NCBI GenBank assembly: GCA_035079385.1
Contig: JAVHKY010000056.1
Coordinates: forward strand, 6,951,501 to 7,015,500
Origin: Aspidiotus rigidus
Taxonomy: Eukaryota; Arthropoda; Insecta; Hemiptera; Diaspididae
Reading direction: 5' to 3'
DNA length: 64,000 nucleotides
Each line of letters starts with the position of its first letter. Position 1 is the stretch's first letter. Under the pieces are notes generated by a model. It was not told where the DNA came from. It worked only from the letters and a program-made list of their open reading frames with translations, and did not search any database. Positions 20,116 through 30,839 of this stretch are shown in pieces. The position numbers were made by a program, and so were the translations under genes.

Positions 20116-20836
20116 CACTACTGAACAGCATTTTATGAACATGAACTATCTAAGAAGTTTCTAGAAGTATTTTTCACATTGGTAACGCTATATGCCGTTG
20201 ACCGTTTTTTGCTATCACATTGGAGTTTTGAGTACTTAATTCGCGTTTGAAAATTGAAAAATCGCCGAAAAATGTACTTTCAAAATGCAATACCACAGTA
20301 AAAGCAGAATACCGAGGTATATTCAACCACATAAAAATGTAGTTTGAACCTTGCTCTATAACATAAAATTACGATTAAGAATAATCGCACAATTCTTCGA
20401 GCAAATATTGTACAAGACTATTTTCAGCTTTGAACGCGGGGCAAATGTACGGTACATTCTCGCGTCGCGACGCAACGCAGAATCGCGTGATTCTCCGCAT
20501 ATGAAGCTGAAAATGGTCTTCTACAATATTGTTCATAACTGCTCGAAGAATTGTGCGATTATTCTTGATTTTAAATACGTTATAGAGTAAAGTTCAAACT
20601 ACATTTTTGTGCCGTGGAACATACCGCATTATTCTGTTTTTGATAGGTATGATATCGTGTTATAAAAGTACAGTTTTTGGCGATTTTTTAATTTTCAAAC
20701 GCGAATTACTCGGAACTTCAATGTGATAGCGAAAAACGGTCAACGGCGTAGTGTTCAGCGTGAAAAATACTTCTAGAACCTCCTCAGATAGCCTAGTTCA
20801 TGTTCATTCAAAAAATTTGAAATTTGTTCAGTGGTC
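20116..20836. mobile_element. CACTA/Chapaev-like non-autonomous element, near-complete inverted repeat
   Basis: The element starts CACTACTGAACAGC and ends with the near-complement ...TTGTTCAGTGGTC. It is flanked by a 4-bp target duplication ATTA (20112-20115 and 20837-20840). The empty site is preserved in the paralogue at about 31615-31640 (complement of GTGCATTATCAACG). The two halves (about 20116-20440 and 20490-20836) are long imperfect inverted repeats of each other around a GC-rich centre, so the DNA could fold almost end to end. The 5'-CAC end and 4-bp duplication suit Chapaev-type CMC elements. It shares ends with the element at 49550. Open frames are not coding. Confidence 0.8.
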
Positions 20837-20950
20837 ATTATCAACGCTTGAGACAAAAGTGGATAAAAATTCCATTTTTCAATCCATCAAATTTGTATTC
20901 ATTGATGAAATTTCAATTTCACAAATAGGTTATTCTCTCAATGATAAACA
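20837..20950 (+). repeat. Dispersed repeat Y, right part
   Basis: ATTATCAACGCTTGAGAC and the following AAAAGTGGATAAAAATT match the complement of about 31590-31625. Confidence 0.65.
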
Positions 20951-21560
20951 TAAATCACTCATGGAGTTTATGTTAGAGGGTTACGAGCCCCCAAGGGTGG
21001 TCCCCGGTGGAGACCGGGACCGGGTTAACCCAGGCTAGATGACCGGCGGGATTCTACAGAGGCGAGCGTCACCAGGCTCGAGAGATGTATCTCGAACGGG
21101 TATAGCGGACACACTGAGGTGCGAGTCGTATGAGTACGTACGAAGTCAACACCGGTCGTACATGGTCTGTACGAGTACGACGAGTCACTCTGAGTCACGG
21201 TGATGTTAGGGACAGCTCAGCAAGCCGCAGCGGAGGCAGCGGCTGGAGACCCTACACACTCCGACAGTTTATCAATTTTCTTTTTATAACTCAATATAGT
21301 ACAGGCGTAAGGCATAAAGGATAGCTAGGTAACTATAAATTCTCACATGAACTAATTCAAAAGGTGTATTTGCAAAGAAAATCGGGATTCTACTGAAGAT
21401 TGAACATTCAAAAGCGAAAAATAGTATATTACTATAAATGTGGGTAAAGTAAGCGTTAAATTGCAATCTGAGCCGGAGGCAAGTAGACCAATTTGCCGAG
21501 TTGGTGAACGTTCACGATACCTGCATGTATTGTAAGATTTTTTTTTTTTGTTTTCTATAA
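20951..21560. other. GC-rich block, possible LINE 5' UTR or LTR fragment
   Basis: 20990-21265 has much higher GC than its surroundings, with GTGGTCCCCGGTGGAGACC, GACCGGCGGGATT and CGCAGCGGAGGCAGCGG. Several CG-rich short hairpins are possible. The composition resembles retroelement 5' UTR or LTR sequence, but no PBS or coding region is adjacent. 21290-21560 shows nothing further. A similar GC-rich block is at 46800-47390. Confidence 0.35.
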
Positions 21561-22240
21561 ATGACGTTAAAACAAAAAAATTTACTGGCACGTAATCAAA
21601 TAAATGAAGATCATGTTTCATGTCTCTTATCTAGGTTTCTACTAGGTCAAGCGCTTGTGAGACATTATATTACTTCACTTTTTCTCCTACTTTCATTGAA
21701 CTGCACGCCTTTTGAGACGCTTCTGACAAAGCTTATGGAGCAGTTATCTACATTCGTGAGGAATATTTTGAGTTTTTTCGTGGAGCGAACGAATGGTCTG
21801 ATAAAAAATATTTTGGGCTATCAACTTTTGTGGGAATGGTATGAGAAACATTTTGAGCTATCAGCTTTCGCTCCGCTCGTTCGCCGCCTGTCTTGGTTTA
21901 TCATGAGTCTGATATAAAATATTTTGGGTTATCGCCTTTCGTGTGGCAGCTTTTGTAGCGCTCATTTGCGCACGCGCACACGGGTTACACTCGAAAATTT
22001 CTGAATCACCCACGGGTAGACATTTGCACGCGGAGGGGGGGGGGAGGAGGAATGTACTTGTAATTCAATCAACGAATACTCGAACGCCATTGACTGATTC
22101 ATTTTCCTTTCACGCTAATCCTTGTACGTGATTGGCTAATCATTTATTATTTTTTTTTTTCACACTTCTATTTTTCCTTTCACGCTAATCTAGCTGTGGG
22201 TAAAATTAAACTTCGACAGAATCAATATTCCTATTTTTCT
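21561..22240. repeat. Short tandem repeat in unclassified sequence
   Basis: Three variants of TCTGATAAAAAATATTTTGG plus CTATCA(A/G)CTTT follow each other at about 21796, 21838 and 21908, with a period of about 50-60 bp. The 118-codon frame across them is an effect of the repeat and has no recognised domain. Two CTTTCACGCTAATC copies are at about 22107 and 22176. Confidence 0.45.
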
Positions 22241-22856
22241 CGCTCTCGACATTGTTGATGAACTTTGAGATGATTATATAACAAGCTATGTTGCAGACGA
22301 CATAGTGTCAGGGTCGGTTTTAATATGATGATCATATATCCCTTATCACTCAATCATCAGCAATACTGATTTTACATCAGAATCAGCCGCATTGACCTCA
22401 ATCTTATTACTCGTATTATCTTATTGAGTAGTTCCTTCCTCTTTGAACAAGACATTAGCAGTTAAATCGAAACAAATCGCCGACAATGCATTCATTCTTT
22501 ATCTTAACCTTAGTTAGAGTTAGGTCCGAAATTGTAGATTGAATCTTATAATGATCACAAGTCACCAATAGTGTGTATCCCTATCAACAATGTTAATAAT
22601 TCACATCAGAATTAGCCGCGCATTAGTCTTATTGGATTTTGAAAAAGCAAAAAGTCTCGATAAATTTAAAGTTTGAAAATACGAGTAAAATTACCACAAA
22701 AACCATAGACTGTGAATAAATCGATATTATTTGGAGATGCGTTATGCAACCCATGTAGCAGAGATGGGCGGATATAAATTTAGAATGATGCTCATCATTT
22801 CTGCTCATATTAGCAGAAAATATCACAGACCGGTCAGTATACTTGTATACGACTAT
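22241..22856. other. Unclassified intergenic sequence
   Basis: Nothing recognised. Two ACATCAGAAT(C/T)AGCCGC copies (about 22373 and 22603) indicate a small local duplication of about 230 bp spacing. Confidence 0.4.
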
Positions 22857-22939
22857 ACTATGACATTTTGCTACGATCGCGCGATTACCCCAGCGCATAT
22901 TACGCGACGCACAATAGCCGCGCTTGCTGTTATCAGCGA
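22857..22939 (+). repeat. Direct repeat flanking the hAT fragment (left copy)
   Basis: ACTATGACATTTTGCTACG through GCTTGCTGTTATCAGCGA. Nearly identical to 24298-24384 apart from one extra CGG-type trinucleotide in the right copy. The recognisable hAT protein begins immediately to the right. Confidence 0.85.
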
Positions 22940-24055
22940 AGATTTATACATTCTTCACTGCATCTACTTCACGTTTTGAAATTTTGCGCCGAGAAATGGA
23001 GAACAGCGAAAGTGATACTGCATCAAGATTACTCCCAAAGTCCTTATCATCAACGCGTTGGTCTGCTAGATACAATGCAACTCACGCATTAGTGACATCT
23101 TATGAAATCTTTTGTTCAACCCTTCAAAAAATGTCAGAGAACAACCATGAAAAGTCTGTAGTAAGAGCTGAGGCAAGAGGAATTGTCAAAAATTTTAAGC
23201 ATTTGGAAACTGGTATATTGACAGTATTTTGGAATGATATTCTGGGAAGATATGATAAAGTGAATAAGTACTTACAAAGAACTGAAATTAATCTAACTGA
23301 AGTTGTCAACAGCTACAATGGTCTGAGAGGTTATGTTCGTGGTCTACGGGACAGATTTGATCACTACGAGGAGAAAGGAAAAGAACTTTCTGGCTGTCAG
23401 GTCTACCGCAATGAAAACAAAAGAAGTAAAAAACGAAAACTCCGTGCTGACGAATCAGGAAATGGTAGTACTTCTTTTAATGCCGAGCAAGATTTTAAAA
23501 TCAATACTTTCTTACCTGTCATTGACAAAATTGTTGTCGAATTATCGAGCCGAAGTGAAGCTTATCAAATAATTGAATCAGGTTTTGGATTCCTCACCAA
23601 TTTTTGACACATTCACAAGATGAAATACGGAAGAAGGCTGCTAACGTGCTCAAGAAATTTCCGGATGGATGACTTAGATGGAGATTTTATGGAAGAGTGC
23701 GTTCATTTTCAAGAGTATGTAAAGAATCTAGCAATAGAAGAAAAAGAGGCGTCACCAGCTCCCTTGTTGCAACTCATTCGCGATAAACAGCTTGTTACAA
23801 CTTACCCAAACATGGACAGCATACTTCGAATATACTTATTTATGCATGTTTTGTACAAATGTGGCAAGGGAATGGTCTTTTTCTTTGCTTAAACGCGTGA
23901 AAAATTATTTAAGAAATTGCATTGGCGACGAAAGACTTACACAGATGGCATCATTTGCTATAAACTCTGATTTACTCGATGAAATTTCATTTGATCAAGT
24001 GATCCAAGATTTTGCTCATGCAAAATTGAGGAAAGTAGATCTAGGTATAAATTAA
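22940..24055 (+). pseudogene. hAT transposase C-terminal half (ZMYM/P52rIPK-like type), frameshifted
   Basis: The frame from 22940 reads KIYTFFTASTSRFEIL, then SLSSTRWSARYNATHALV, KHLETGILTVFWNDILGRYD and RSKKRKLRADE. This matches the hAT transposase relatives that include DUF4371/ZMYM-type and P52rIPK-like proteins, in the part after the insertion domain. The frame stops at 23605. Homology continues in a second frame (23630-23850, VKNLAIEEKEASPAPLLQLI) and a third (23800-24055, SFSLLKRVKNYLRNCIGDER then FAINSDLLDEISFDQVI), the hAT dimerisation region. There are at least two frameshifts and the N-terminal half is missing. The coding part starts at the inner edge of the left direct repeat, so a recombination or processing event probably cut it there. 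Confidence 0.88.
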
Positions 24056-24297
24056 TGTTCATTACAATTTACAAACGTCAGTCCTGTACTTCAAGTAGCT
24101 TTGAAATAAAAGAACTAAAGAACCGGTGTGAATATTTATTTCTGTGAATATAAGTGTGAATAACGTTTGTGGTGATAATCACTGGGGGAGGACGGAGGAG
24201 AGAGTCGTGATCAAACGGGGGTGGTGATATCTATTCATATTAAGGGCGCTTCAGGTGACTTTGCCCAGGGGCGCATCATGCCTAGAGCCGGCGCTGC
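24056..24297. other. hAT 3' flank
   Basis: Non-coding sequence following the transposase stop, including AATAAA at 24105-24110. No terminal inverted repeat identified. Confidence 0.4.
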
Positions 24298-24384
24298 GAC
24301 TATGACATTTTGCTACGATCGCGCGATTACCCCAGCGGCGCATATTACGCGACGCACAATAGCCGCGCTTGCTGTTATCAGCGA
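24298..24384 (+). repeat. Direct repeat flanking the hAT fragment (right copy)
   Basis: Second copy of 22857-22939, 1.44 kb away, almost identical. Its palindromic core is CGATCGCGCGATT. Confidence 0.85.
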
Positions 24385-25526
24385 GTGCTTTAAGGCGATA
24401 CGCAGATATTCTCAGTAGGTAGGTAGTATACATATAATAATTGGATAGTACACGTTCGCGCAAAATCTTGTAAAAGCCGCCAATGAGACAGTACGTTTGC
24501 GTACTGTGAGATAGCACGTCACTGCCGTGCAAAAAATAATTGAGGTATGTCAGTAAAATTTTTCTTGAGAAAAGGGTCCAATGCCGATGAGATTATTTCT
24601 GTATGATCACAATTATCATTGAATTTCAACATACGTCATATCTTTTCTCTGGATCGTCGTTCTCGATAACGGAGCTCACATACGTCAATTATTTTTTGTA
24701 CGGCAGCTGGTTACCGCAAATGGGTTGGTACCGAATGTGTGAGTGAAAAGACACGTTACCGCAAACAGGATTGACTTGCGCTAATTTGAATGAGCGGTAG
24801 ATACAATTTTTATCTTATCTGTATCAACGAACGGCACGTGTACTAGCACTACATTTGTATAGAAGGTTAATAGGTACGTACTTCATTCGTTTGGTTGTCC
24901 GTAATTTTCATCTGAGCCAGATTTCGGTCAGATCAGTTAACTGGTTCGGACACATACGAGCAGAGAAAAATCTTCGTTTAACGTACATGGGGGTAAAGAT
25001 AGTGTTGGTGGAAAATGATTACGTTGGTTTTCGAATTCGCTTACGTGCCTCCAGCAAATATGAATTATACGAAGGATTTGTTGAGTTATTAGAAGTGGCT
25101 CCCGTCGAAGCAAAATCATTCCTCGAGTAATCGTTGAAAAATTATTTCCGCGAAAATGCCAAATTTCTACCTCAAATATGGGCATCTGCTCAACGGTTAA
25201 TTTTATCACGCTACCCCGCGTAGTCACTTACGTAGTATTTGATGCTCGACCGACCACATTCTAAGTCCTATTCAAAGACAACGCTCCAACAATCATGCAA
25301 AAAAGAATCAGAAAAGACGAGAGTTGTTGGAAGGTGCGGAAAAAGCCGAAGAAAATATGAGTAATATCTCAGCCACCGTACATTTGTAATCACGCCTCCC
25401 CGTACGTGTGGGGCAGTCCTAAACCTGTGTGAAGTAAGGAGGAAAATGTACTTTGTGCGCAAACGTGTACTTTTCCTATGAGCTTCCCTATGGCGCAAAC
25501 GTGTGATCTACATGTTTGCGCAATCC
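24385..25526. other. Unclassified intergenic sequence
   Basis: No gene found. Open frames of up to 96 codons overlap on both strands without domain similarity. AAACGTGT(A/G) copies lie around 25463 and 25498. No transposon ends recognised. Confidence 0.4.
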
Positions 25527-25691
25527 GGCCCTTTTACTGACTTTTCGAAGGAAAAGTCAGGTTTTGAACGAAAAGTCAGGTATTACTCTCGACACAATTG
25601 TAACGGCAAAGCCCGGGAAAGAATTTTCTCGACGTTTTAGAGGTCCTAGATCATCCTGAGACTAATAAAAAAATTCCAGGTATCCTTTATA
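25527..25691 (-). repeat. R terminal module remnant, reverse orientation
   Basis: The minus strand of about 25620-25690 reads AGGATACCTGGAATTTTTTT, then GATCTAGGACCTCTAAAACG and TCGAGAAAATTC, the R terminal module. 25537-25580 carries CTGACTTTTCG and GAAAAGTCAGG from the degraded palindromic end. A Helitron starts at its border (25692). Confidence 0.6.
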
Positions 25692-26653
25692 TCTAATATA
25701 TAAAGCAGAAAGTTTGTCCGTCTGTCCGTCCGTCCTCCTGTCCGTTTATAACTCGAGAACTACTGGGCCGATCGCTTTCAAACTTTCAGGATATATTGTC
25801 CTCATCCCAGAGCAGCACATAGACTCATAAAAATAAAAATTTGACGGGGAGGTGCTGAGTAATTTCAAAAAAGGGCGAAAACAATGACTTTTTTCAATAT
25901 AAAAAAACGTGGTGGTGTAGCTTGCCATGTACGTTAGACCTACGCGCGTTGAGTGGCGCAGTTTCCAGAATTGAATTATTGTGATAACTCGAGTATAACT
26001 CATTTTTATGAAAAATTGAAGAGAACAAAAATTGTAGCCCCTGTAATTTCCTTTCGAATGAGCCCGGTTCCAGATTTTTAGGAGGAAATTTTGTGACTAC
26101 AGTATTCGCTGTACTTCCATACTAAGCAAGTTATTTTATTCACAGTTTTAAAAACACCTACATAAAGGATTTTACATCCGGTATCTCATACAAGAACCAA
26201 TGTCTAGACACGGTGCGCACTGCGTATGGGCTAGCGGAAATGACCCTTTTTTTTACCTGTTGTCCGTGTGTTTTCTTAGGGACTGGCAAAATGTCAATGG
26301 ATTTGTCTGTATTCTGCTGCGATGAATACAGGCTTCACGCGTTAAGTCAGCTCTCAAAAGAATTAGTGTGTAAAAAATTTAATTTGGTGATTTTATTTTT
26401 GTGCGACTCGGAACTTTGATATATTTTTATAAGTACAGTCGCAGTTTTTGGTGTCTATTTTCTTATTTTTGAACTGAATAGTTGTGAATTTCGCAAAACT
26501 CTTTCCACTGTTTCTTTTTTAAAAATTCATCTGAATTCCAAGATACCTACAAAACACACATACCTACAAGATACAGATACCTATAAAACACAGATATCTA
26601 CTCAACACACAGCTAGCGGTCAGGCGTGCCGGAGGCGCGTCGCCACCCGCTAG
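25692..26653 (+). mobile_element. Helitron A (non-autonomous)
   Basis: The 5' end is TCTAATATATAAAGCAGAAA after an A. The 3' end is a GC hairpin (about 26628-26640, GGCGTGCC GGA GGCGCG) followed by CCACCCGCTAG, i.e. the CTRR terminus CTAG, with a T next to it. These are classic rolling-circle Helitron termini with A|T insertion and no target duplication. The interior (962 bp) is non-coding: CTCGAGAACTACTGGGCC near the 5' end and the tract TCAACACACAGCTAGCGGTC before the hairpin. It abuts Helitron B with no spacer. Confidence 0.85.
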
Positions 26654-28040
26654 TCTAATATATAAAGCAGAAAGTTTGTCTGTCCTCCTGTCCGTTTATA
26701 ACTCGAGAACTACTGGGCCGATCGCTTTCAAACTTTCAGGATATATTGTCCTCATCCCAGAGCAGCACATAGACTCATAAAAATAAAAATTTGACGGGGA
26801 GGTGCTGAGTAATTTCAAAAAAGGGTGAAAACAATGACTTTTTTCAATATAAAAAAAGGTGGTGGTGTAGCTTGCCATCGAACGCGTTGTTCCAACGTTG
26901 AGTGCAGCGCAGTTGTGAAAATACTATTTTCGCGATAACTCGAATATTATTCATTTTTATGAAAAATTACAGAGAATTAAATTTTTAGCCCCTGTAATTT
27001 CCTTTCCAATGAGCCTAATTTCAGATATTTTGAAGAAAATTTTCAAGAGATCATTTTCCAGCGTATGCGTATTATTAGGAAGTGTGTTGGTATTAGGAAG
27101 CGTACAGTGCCAGGCGCTACATATTAGGCATCGATAGGTTTTCGTTCATACTATCAACCGGACATGTATACCTGTTACGACTTCTTACTACCTACATCAT
27201 TTCCATCCATACAACCGGATATGAGTCATCCCTTACGCACTATACGCGTGTACGTTTCCCTATTACCGTGCCTTTTTTTACAGCAACTTATACCCTTTCC
27301 ATTCATACAACCGGATATGTGTCAACGTGCTTTACACATTTACGGTTCCTATTTCCCGTGATGAATGAATTTAGTTCTGTATCAGCTGTGATGCAGGCTT
27401 GAAGTGTTAGCGAGTATTGCGGAAAAGTTTTTTGATTTCAAGGGTTTCAAGTAATTTTTGGTACTTTTGTTACGTGCGTTTTATTGAAAACTTTTTTGTT
27501 GCGCCTAGAATTCTTTTTCGTGCGAAACTTGACTACAGAGAGAGAGCATTTAAACCGGTTGCTCTGGATGAATCTACAGAGACTATTCGAGTTTTACGTA
27601 TCCAATTTTCGATTTTGAAAGGAGACGTTTATGTAAAATAATTTCTTGAAAATTTGCTCTTCTTTTGTGACGAGTAACTGTTATACATTAGGTAAATATC
27701 GTCGTCAGAGTTTGAAACTACCTAAGAAAAGGTACTGGGTTCGAGAAAGAATTAAGAAAATTACATCCGGTTTCTCATATAGGATAACGACTGAGTTCGT
27801 CTCATGCCTCTACACAGACTGATGTAATGCTTCGGGGATATGGCAGGCTTTTTACCTACTGTCCATCTATTTCCTTAATCATTGCGACGGTTCATGAATT
27901 AGTCCGTTTTTTGCTGCAATACAGCCCTTACCTGTCAACTCAGCTCTTACCGTTAAAATCGAAATATTTACAAAACACTGATATCTACTCAACACACAGC
28001 TGGCGGTCAGGCGCGCCGGAGGCGCGCTGCCAACCGCTAG
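26654..28040 (+). mobile_element. Helitron B (non-autonomous), joined head to tail with A
   Basis: It starts with the same TCTAATATATAAAGC directly after the CTAG of Helitron A, shares the first roughly 230 bp with A at high identity and ends with the hairpin GCGCGCC GGA GGCGCGC and CAACCGCTAG, followed by T. The middle holds three partial ATACAACCGGATATG repeats (about 27148, 27210 and 27302). At 1387 bp it is longer than A, and it has no helicase. Confidence 0.87.
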
Positions 28041-28102
28041 TACAGTATATTATATTTGATAATCAGTGAATATTGATAATTTTATCAAATACTTACCGAT
28101 TT
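28041..28102. other. Spacer between Helitron B and the foldback
   Basis: Short AT-rich sequence with no feature. Confidence 0.4.
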
Positions 28103-28391
28103 CTCATCCATAAATTTCCTCTTAATGGATCAAATGACTTCAAATTTGCAAGGTTTCTTGAAAATACTTATTTCCAGCATACTTCCAAGTTTTAACTTGG
28201 TCGACCTGATATAAGGTCGTGAAGAGGATCAACTGTGTTATATTGTGGTTTATCGGTAGTTATTATCCTCTCCACGACCTTATATCAGGTCGACCAAGTT
28301 AAAACTTGGAAGTATGCTGGAAATAAGTATTTTCAAGAAACCTTGCAAATTTGAAGTCATTCCATCTATAAGGAGAGAAATTATGGATGAG
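28103..28391. mobile_element. Foldback/MITE with about 127-bp inverted arms
   Basis: Left arm 28103-28229 and right arm 28264-28391 are complementary with few mismatches. Long exact stretches include CTTCAAATTTGCAAGG and TTCCAAGTTTTAACTTGGTC. The loop is 34 bp. There is no coding sequence. A transcript would form a long duplex and could feed small-RNA pathways; that is inference. Confidence 0.85.
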
Positions 28392-28824
28392 GGAAGTTTT
28401 ATTGTCCATTTCAATTTTCCTCATCTAGGTTTTGATTTTCGTCATTATCGACTTCATATATCTCACTGTGTTTTTGGAAATGGACAGTCAGGTTAATACA
28501 TTGAGATTCTTTTAAATCACCAACGTTTTATCTTATTTTAATTTTAATAGAGCCATTTTTCCGTTCTTTTATTTACAGTTTAATCTACGGATAGGGAGAG
28601 AAAACTATCAATCGAATCCTTTTTGAGTTATTTCCCATGAATACCTGTATTTGAAAGTTATAAAAGTACCCATTAATGAATTGAACAATAGAAGAATAAG
28701 TGGAATACCTTACATTATTATTATTATCACAAGTTCATAACTTAGAAACAATGAAGTTTAGATATGAAGGGCATGTGTAAATTATTTTATAGCAAATTAT
28801 TGAAAAGTCGGTGATGCTTACGCT
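28392..28824. other. Unclassified intergenic sequence
   Basis: No gene or element recognised; AT-rich with no notable repeat. Confidence 0.4.
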
Positions 28825-29035
28825 GAATTTTTCCAAGTCCCTCTCATCTCATATATAGCTCGATATTCGAAATTTTTCCAAGTCCCCCTCCTATCATAAT
28901 TATATAGCTCGGGAGGCGAAATTTTTCTACGTCCTTCTCCTATCATATAATATGGGTCGAGAGTCGAAATTTTTCTATGTCGCCCTCCTATCATATATAG
29001 CTCGCGAGTCGAAATTTTTTCAAATTTTTGGTTGG
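28825..29035 (-). repeat. 45-bp minisatellite array (5 units)
   Basis: On the minus strand the units read GAGCTATATATGATAGGAGG then GGGACTTGGAAAAATTTCGA with variations; on the plus strand this appears as CCTATCATATATAGCTCG-type repeats. The unit order and private variants are almost the same at 43490-43690, so the array was copied as a block. A longer array in the other orientation is at 61380-62080. The period is 45 bp, a multiple of three. Confidence 0.8.
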
Positions 29036-29355
29036 ACGGCGCACAGCAAATTTTTCAACAAATCCTCCACAAATAAGTTTCCTGTTAGAAAGAACTTTGC
29101 TACCTGCTATCAATGACTTTTCAACAAAAGAAAAGGTATTCTCCATTCTGCGCATATAACAGCATAATATTGAATGTATCTAGGCGTACTGAAGAAGAAG
29201 GAAGAAGAAGAAAGCTGTGGAATCAGTACGCAAAGTTACCGCACAAACAAGGTAAGTGAAGGGTGACGCACACTACCACCCGGATCTACGTTCCGCTCTG
29301 AAGGCGTTCAAACAGGAGGAAGCAGTTATAGGAATTGCATTATCAGAACTCTAGT
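29036..29355. other. Flank of the minisatellite block and unclassified sequence
   Basis: 29036-29095 (GGACGGCGCACAGCAAATT, then CCTGTTAGAA) continues the block shared with 43680-43730. The rest (29100-29355) has no recognised content. Confidence 0.45.
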
Positions 29356-30584
29356 TAAGGCGCTAGAGGTATTCTCGTTCAATGTAAACAAATGTGCAAT
29401 CCGAAAAATCAAGTGGTGGTGGTGTACGTTCTTTACGGGCCCACCATTTGATTTTTCGCATTGCACATTTGTTTGGGTTGGATTTTCGAGCACAGCAAAA
29501 AATATGGTTTACACAGTGGGAAGAATGTAATCACAGCAAAATGAGGATCCCACAGCAAAGAAAATAATGCACAGTAAAATGTCGCATTGAACAGCAAATT
29601 GAAGATTGCGCAGCAAATAATATATACAACCTCAAACAAAAAAAATTGAACAGCAAAATACGTTAATTCAGCAGTAAGTAGACTGCTGAAGTAAAAAAAT
29701 AAAATATAAAATCAGTCAGAAGTCTAAAATAAAATTAAATCTGTCAAAAATCTGAAATAGAATAAAATCGAATAAAGTTGAGGAGACTAGAACCCCGACT
29801 AGAACGGAGAAACAAAACGTAATAATCATTGCACTAACAGAGCTTTCTTTGCCTTCGCCGGGCGTCCTCGTTTACGTTTCTGCCCTATGGGTACATTTTT
29901 TGCCTGAGGAGGAACGTCACAAAGTTGGAAGCGGATGAGCATATCCACAGAATGTTTGCACGTTAAATGTTTTAGAAAAAAGGGGCATGAACAAAACAAA
30001 TCTGAAGTGTCATTACGATTAATATGAATTTTCCAATTCCCATACCTACTGATATTTTTTGAACTCGTCGAGGCTTTTCCACCCTTTCTTTTTCGAGATC
30101 ATTCTATATGGAAGCTTCTTCGATATTGGCCGGCCAAAACTGCTCAATGTTGTATAAAATACCGAAGTCATTACTTCCTCTTCATCAAGTTTTCAGACTT
30201 TTGTGTTCTTGCTATGACGTGTATAGAATCATCTTTTCGAAGTTCAGAACTTAATTTTACTGTTCTTGAAGTTGCCTATCATGATGTTTCGGAAGGCCGG
30301 CATATTTGTATCAAAAACCGAGTGATTTGAAATGAGAAAAATTTAATTGCTGTTGAGCATCGACTGTTCATTTCAATATTATTTTGCTGATGAAAAAATA
30401 TTATTTTCAATGTTCCATCAATTCTATTTACTGTGTACAATTGCTGTTCATTTCATACATTTTTTAACTGTTCTCTCATTCCTTTCAGCTGCTCACAGAT
30501 TTGCTGTTCAAACATTCTCTTTAGATGTGCGATTTTAATTAACCCCATTTGTTTACATTGAACGAGAATACCTCTAGCGCCTTA
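29356..30584. mobile_element. MULE-derived TIR element with ACAGCAAA subterminal arrays
   Basis: Perfect 39-bp terminal inverted repeats (29356-29394 and 30546-30584) start TAAGGCGCTAGAGGTATTC. Inside the left end, ACAGCAAA/CAGCAAA recurs about eight times at 29492-29665. Inside the right end the complement TTTGCTG/TGCTGTTC recurs about six times at 30345-30512, so the arrays are mirror images. A second inverted pair (CAAATGTGCAATCCGAAAAA and complement, about 29389-29475) lies just inside the left TIR. The interior holds a minus-strand fragment of a MULE transposase C-terminus. The target duplication was not resolved. Confidence 0.85.
29826..30105 (-). pseudogene. MULE transposase C-terminal fragment (SWIM and AT-hook)
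   Basis: Minus-strand reading gives WKSLDEFKKY, then across a frameshift WKIHINRNDTSDLFCSCPFF, LKHLTCKHSVDMLIRF and GQKRKRGRPAKAKKALLVQ to a TGA at 29828-29826. These align in order with the C-terminus of the intact transposase at 10374-12224: the SWIM CxCx7-8CxH and the GRP AT-hook. The catalytic domain is gone. It lies inside the TIR element 29356-30584, linking those termini to this MULE family. Not functional. Confidence 0.87.
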
Positions 30585-30839
30585 TTCTGGTAAGGACGCT
30601 GAGTGAAAATTGCGCCATCAAAGCATAAGTAAGTGGAATTGAAGACACGAATGCAGGGAATAGCGGAGACGTACCAAAAGCACAAACAAAGAGATACTAT
30701 GCTCGATTACTTATGTAACATTGAATACAATATTACCCTGTCATAAATAATAATGGATAGTAAATAATATGAAAGAGAGAAATAGTTATGTAATATTAAA
30801 GTGAAAGATATAGTGACGAGTCCGAGTTTTACAAAACGA
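30585..30839. other. Unclassified sequence between MULE remnants
   Basis: No feature beyond adjacency to the right TIR and the next transposase fragment. Confidence 0.35.

Noticed and set aside
29490..29670. Regularly spaced ACAGCAAA repeats resembling a CRISPR array
   Set aside because: Repeat too short, spacing irregular, mirrored at the other element end and inside a eukaryotic TIR transposon.
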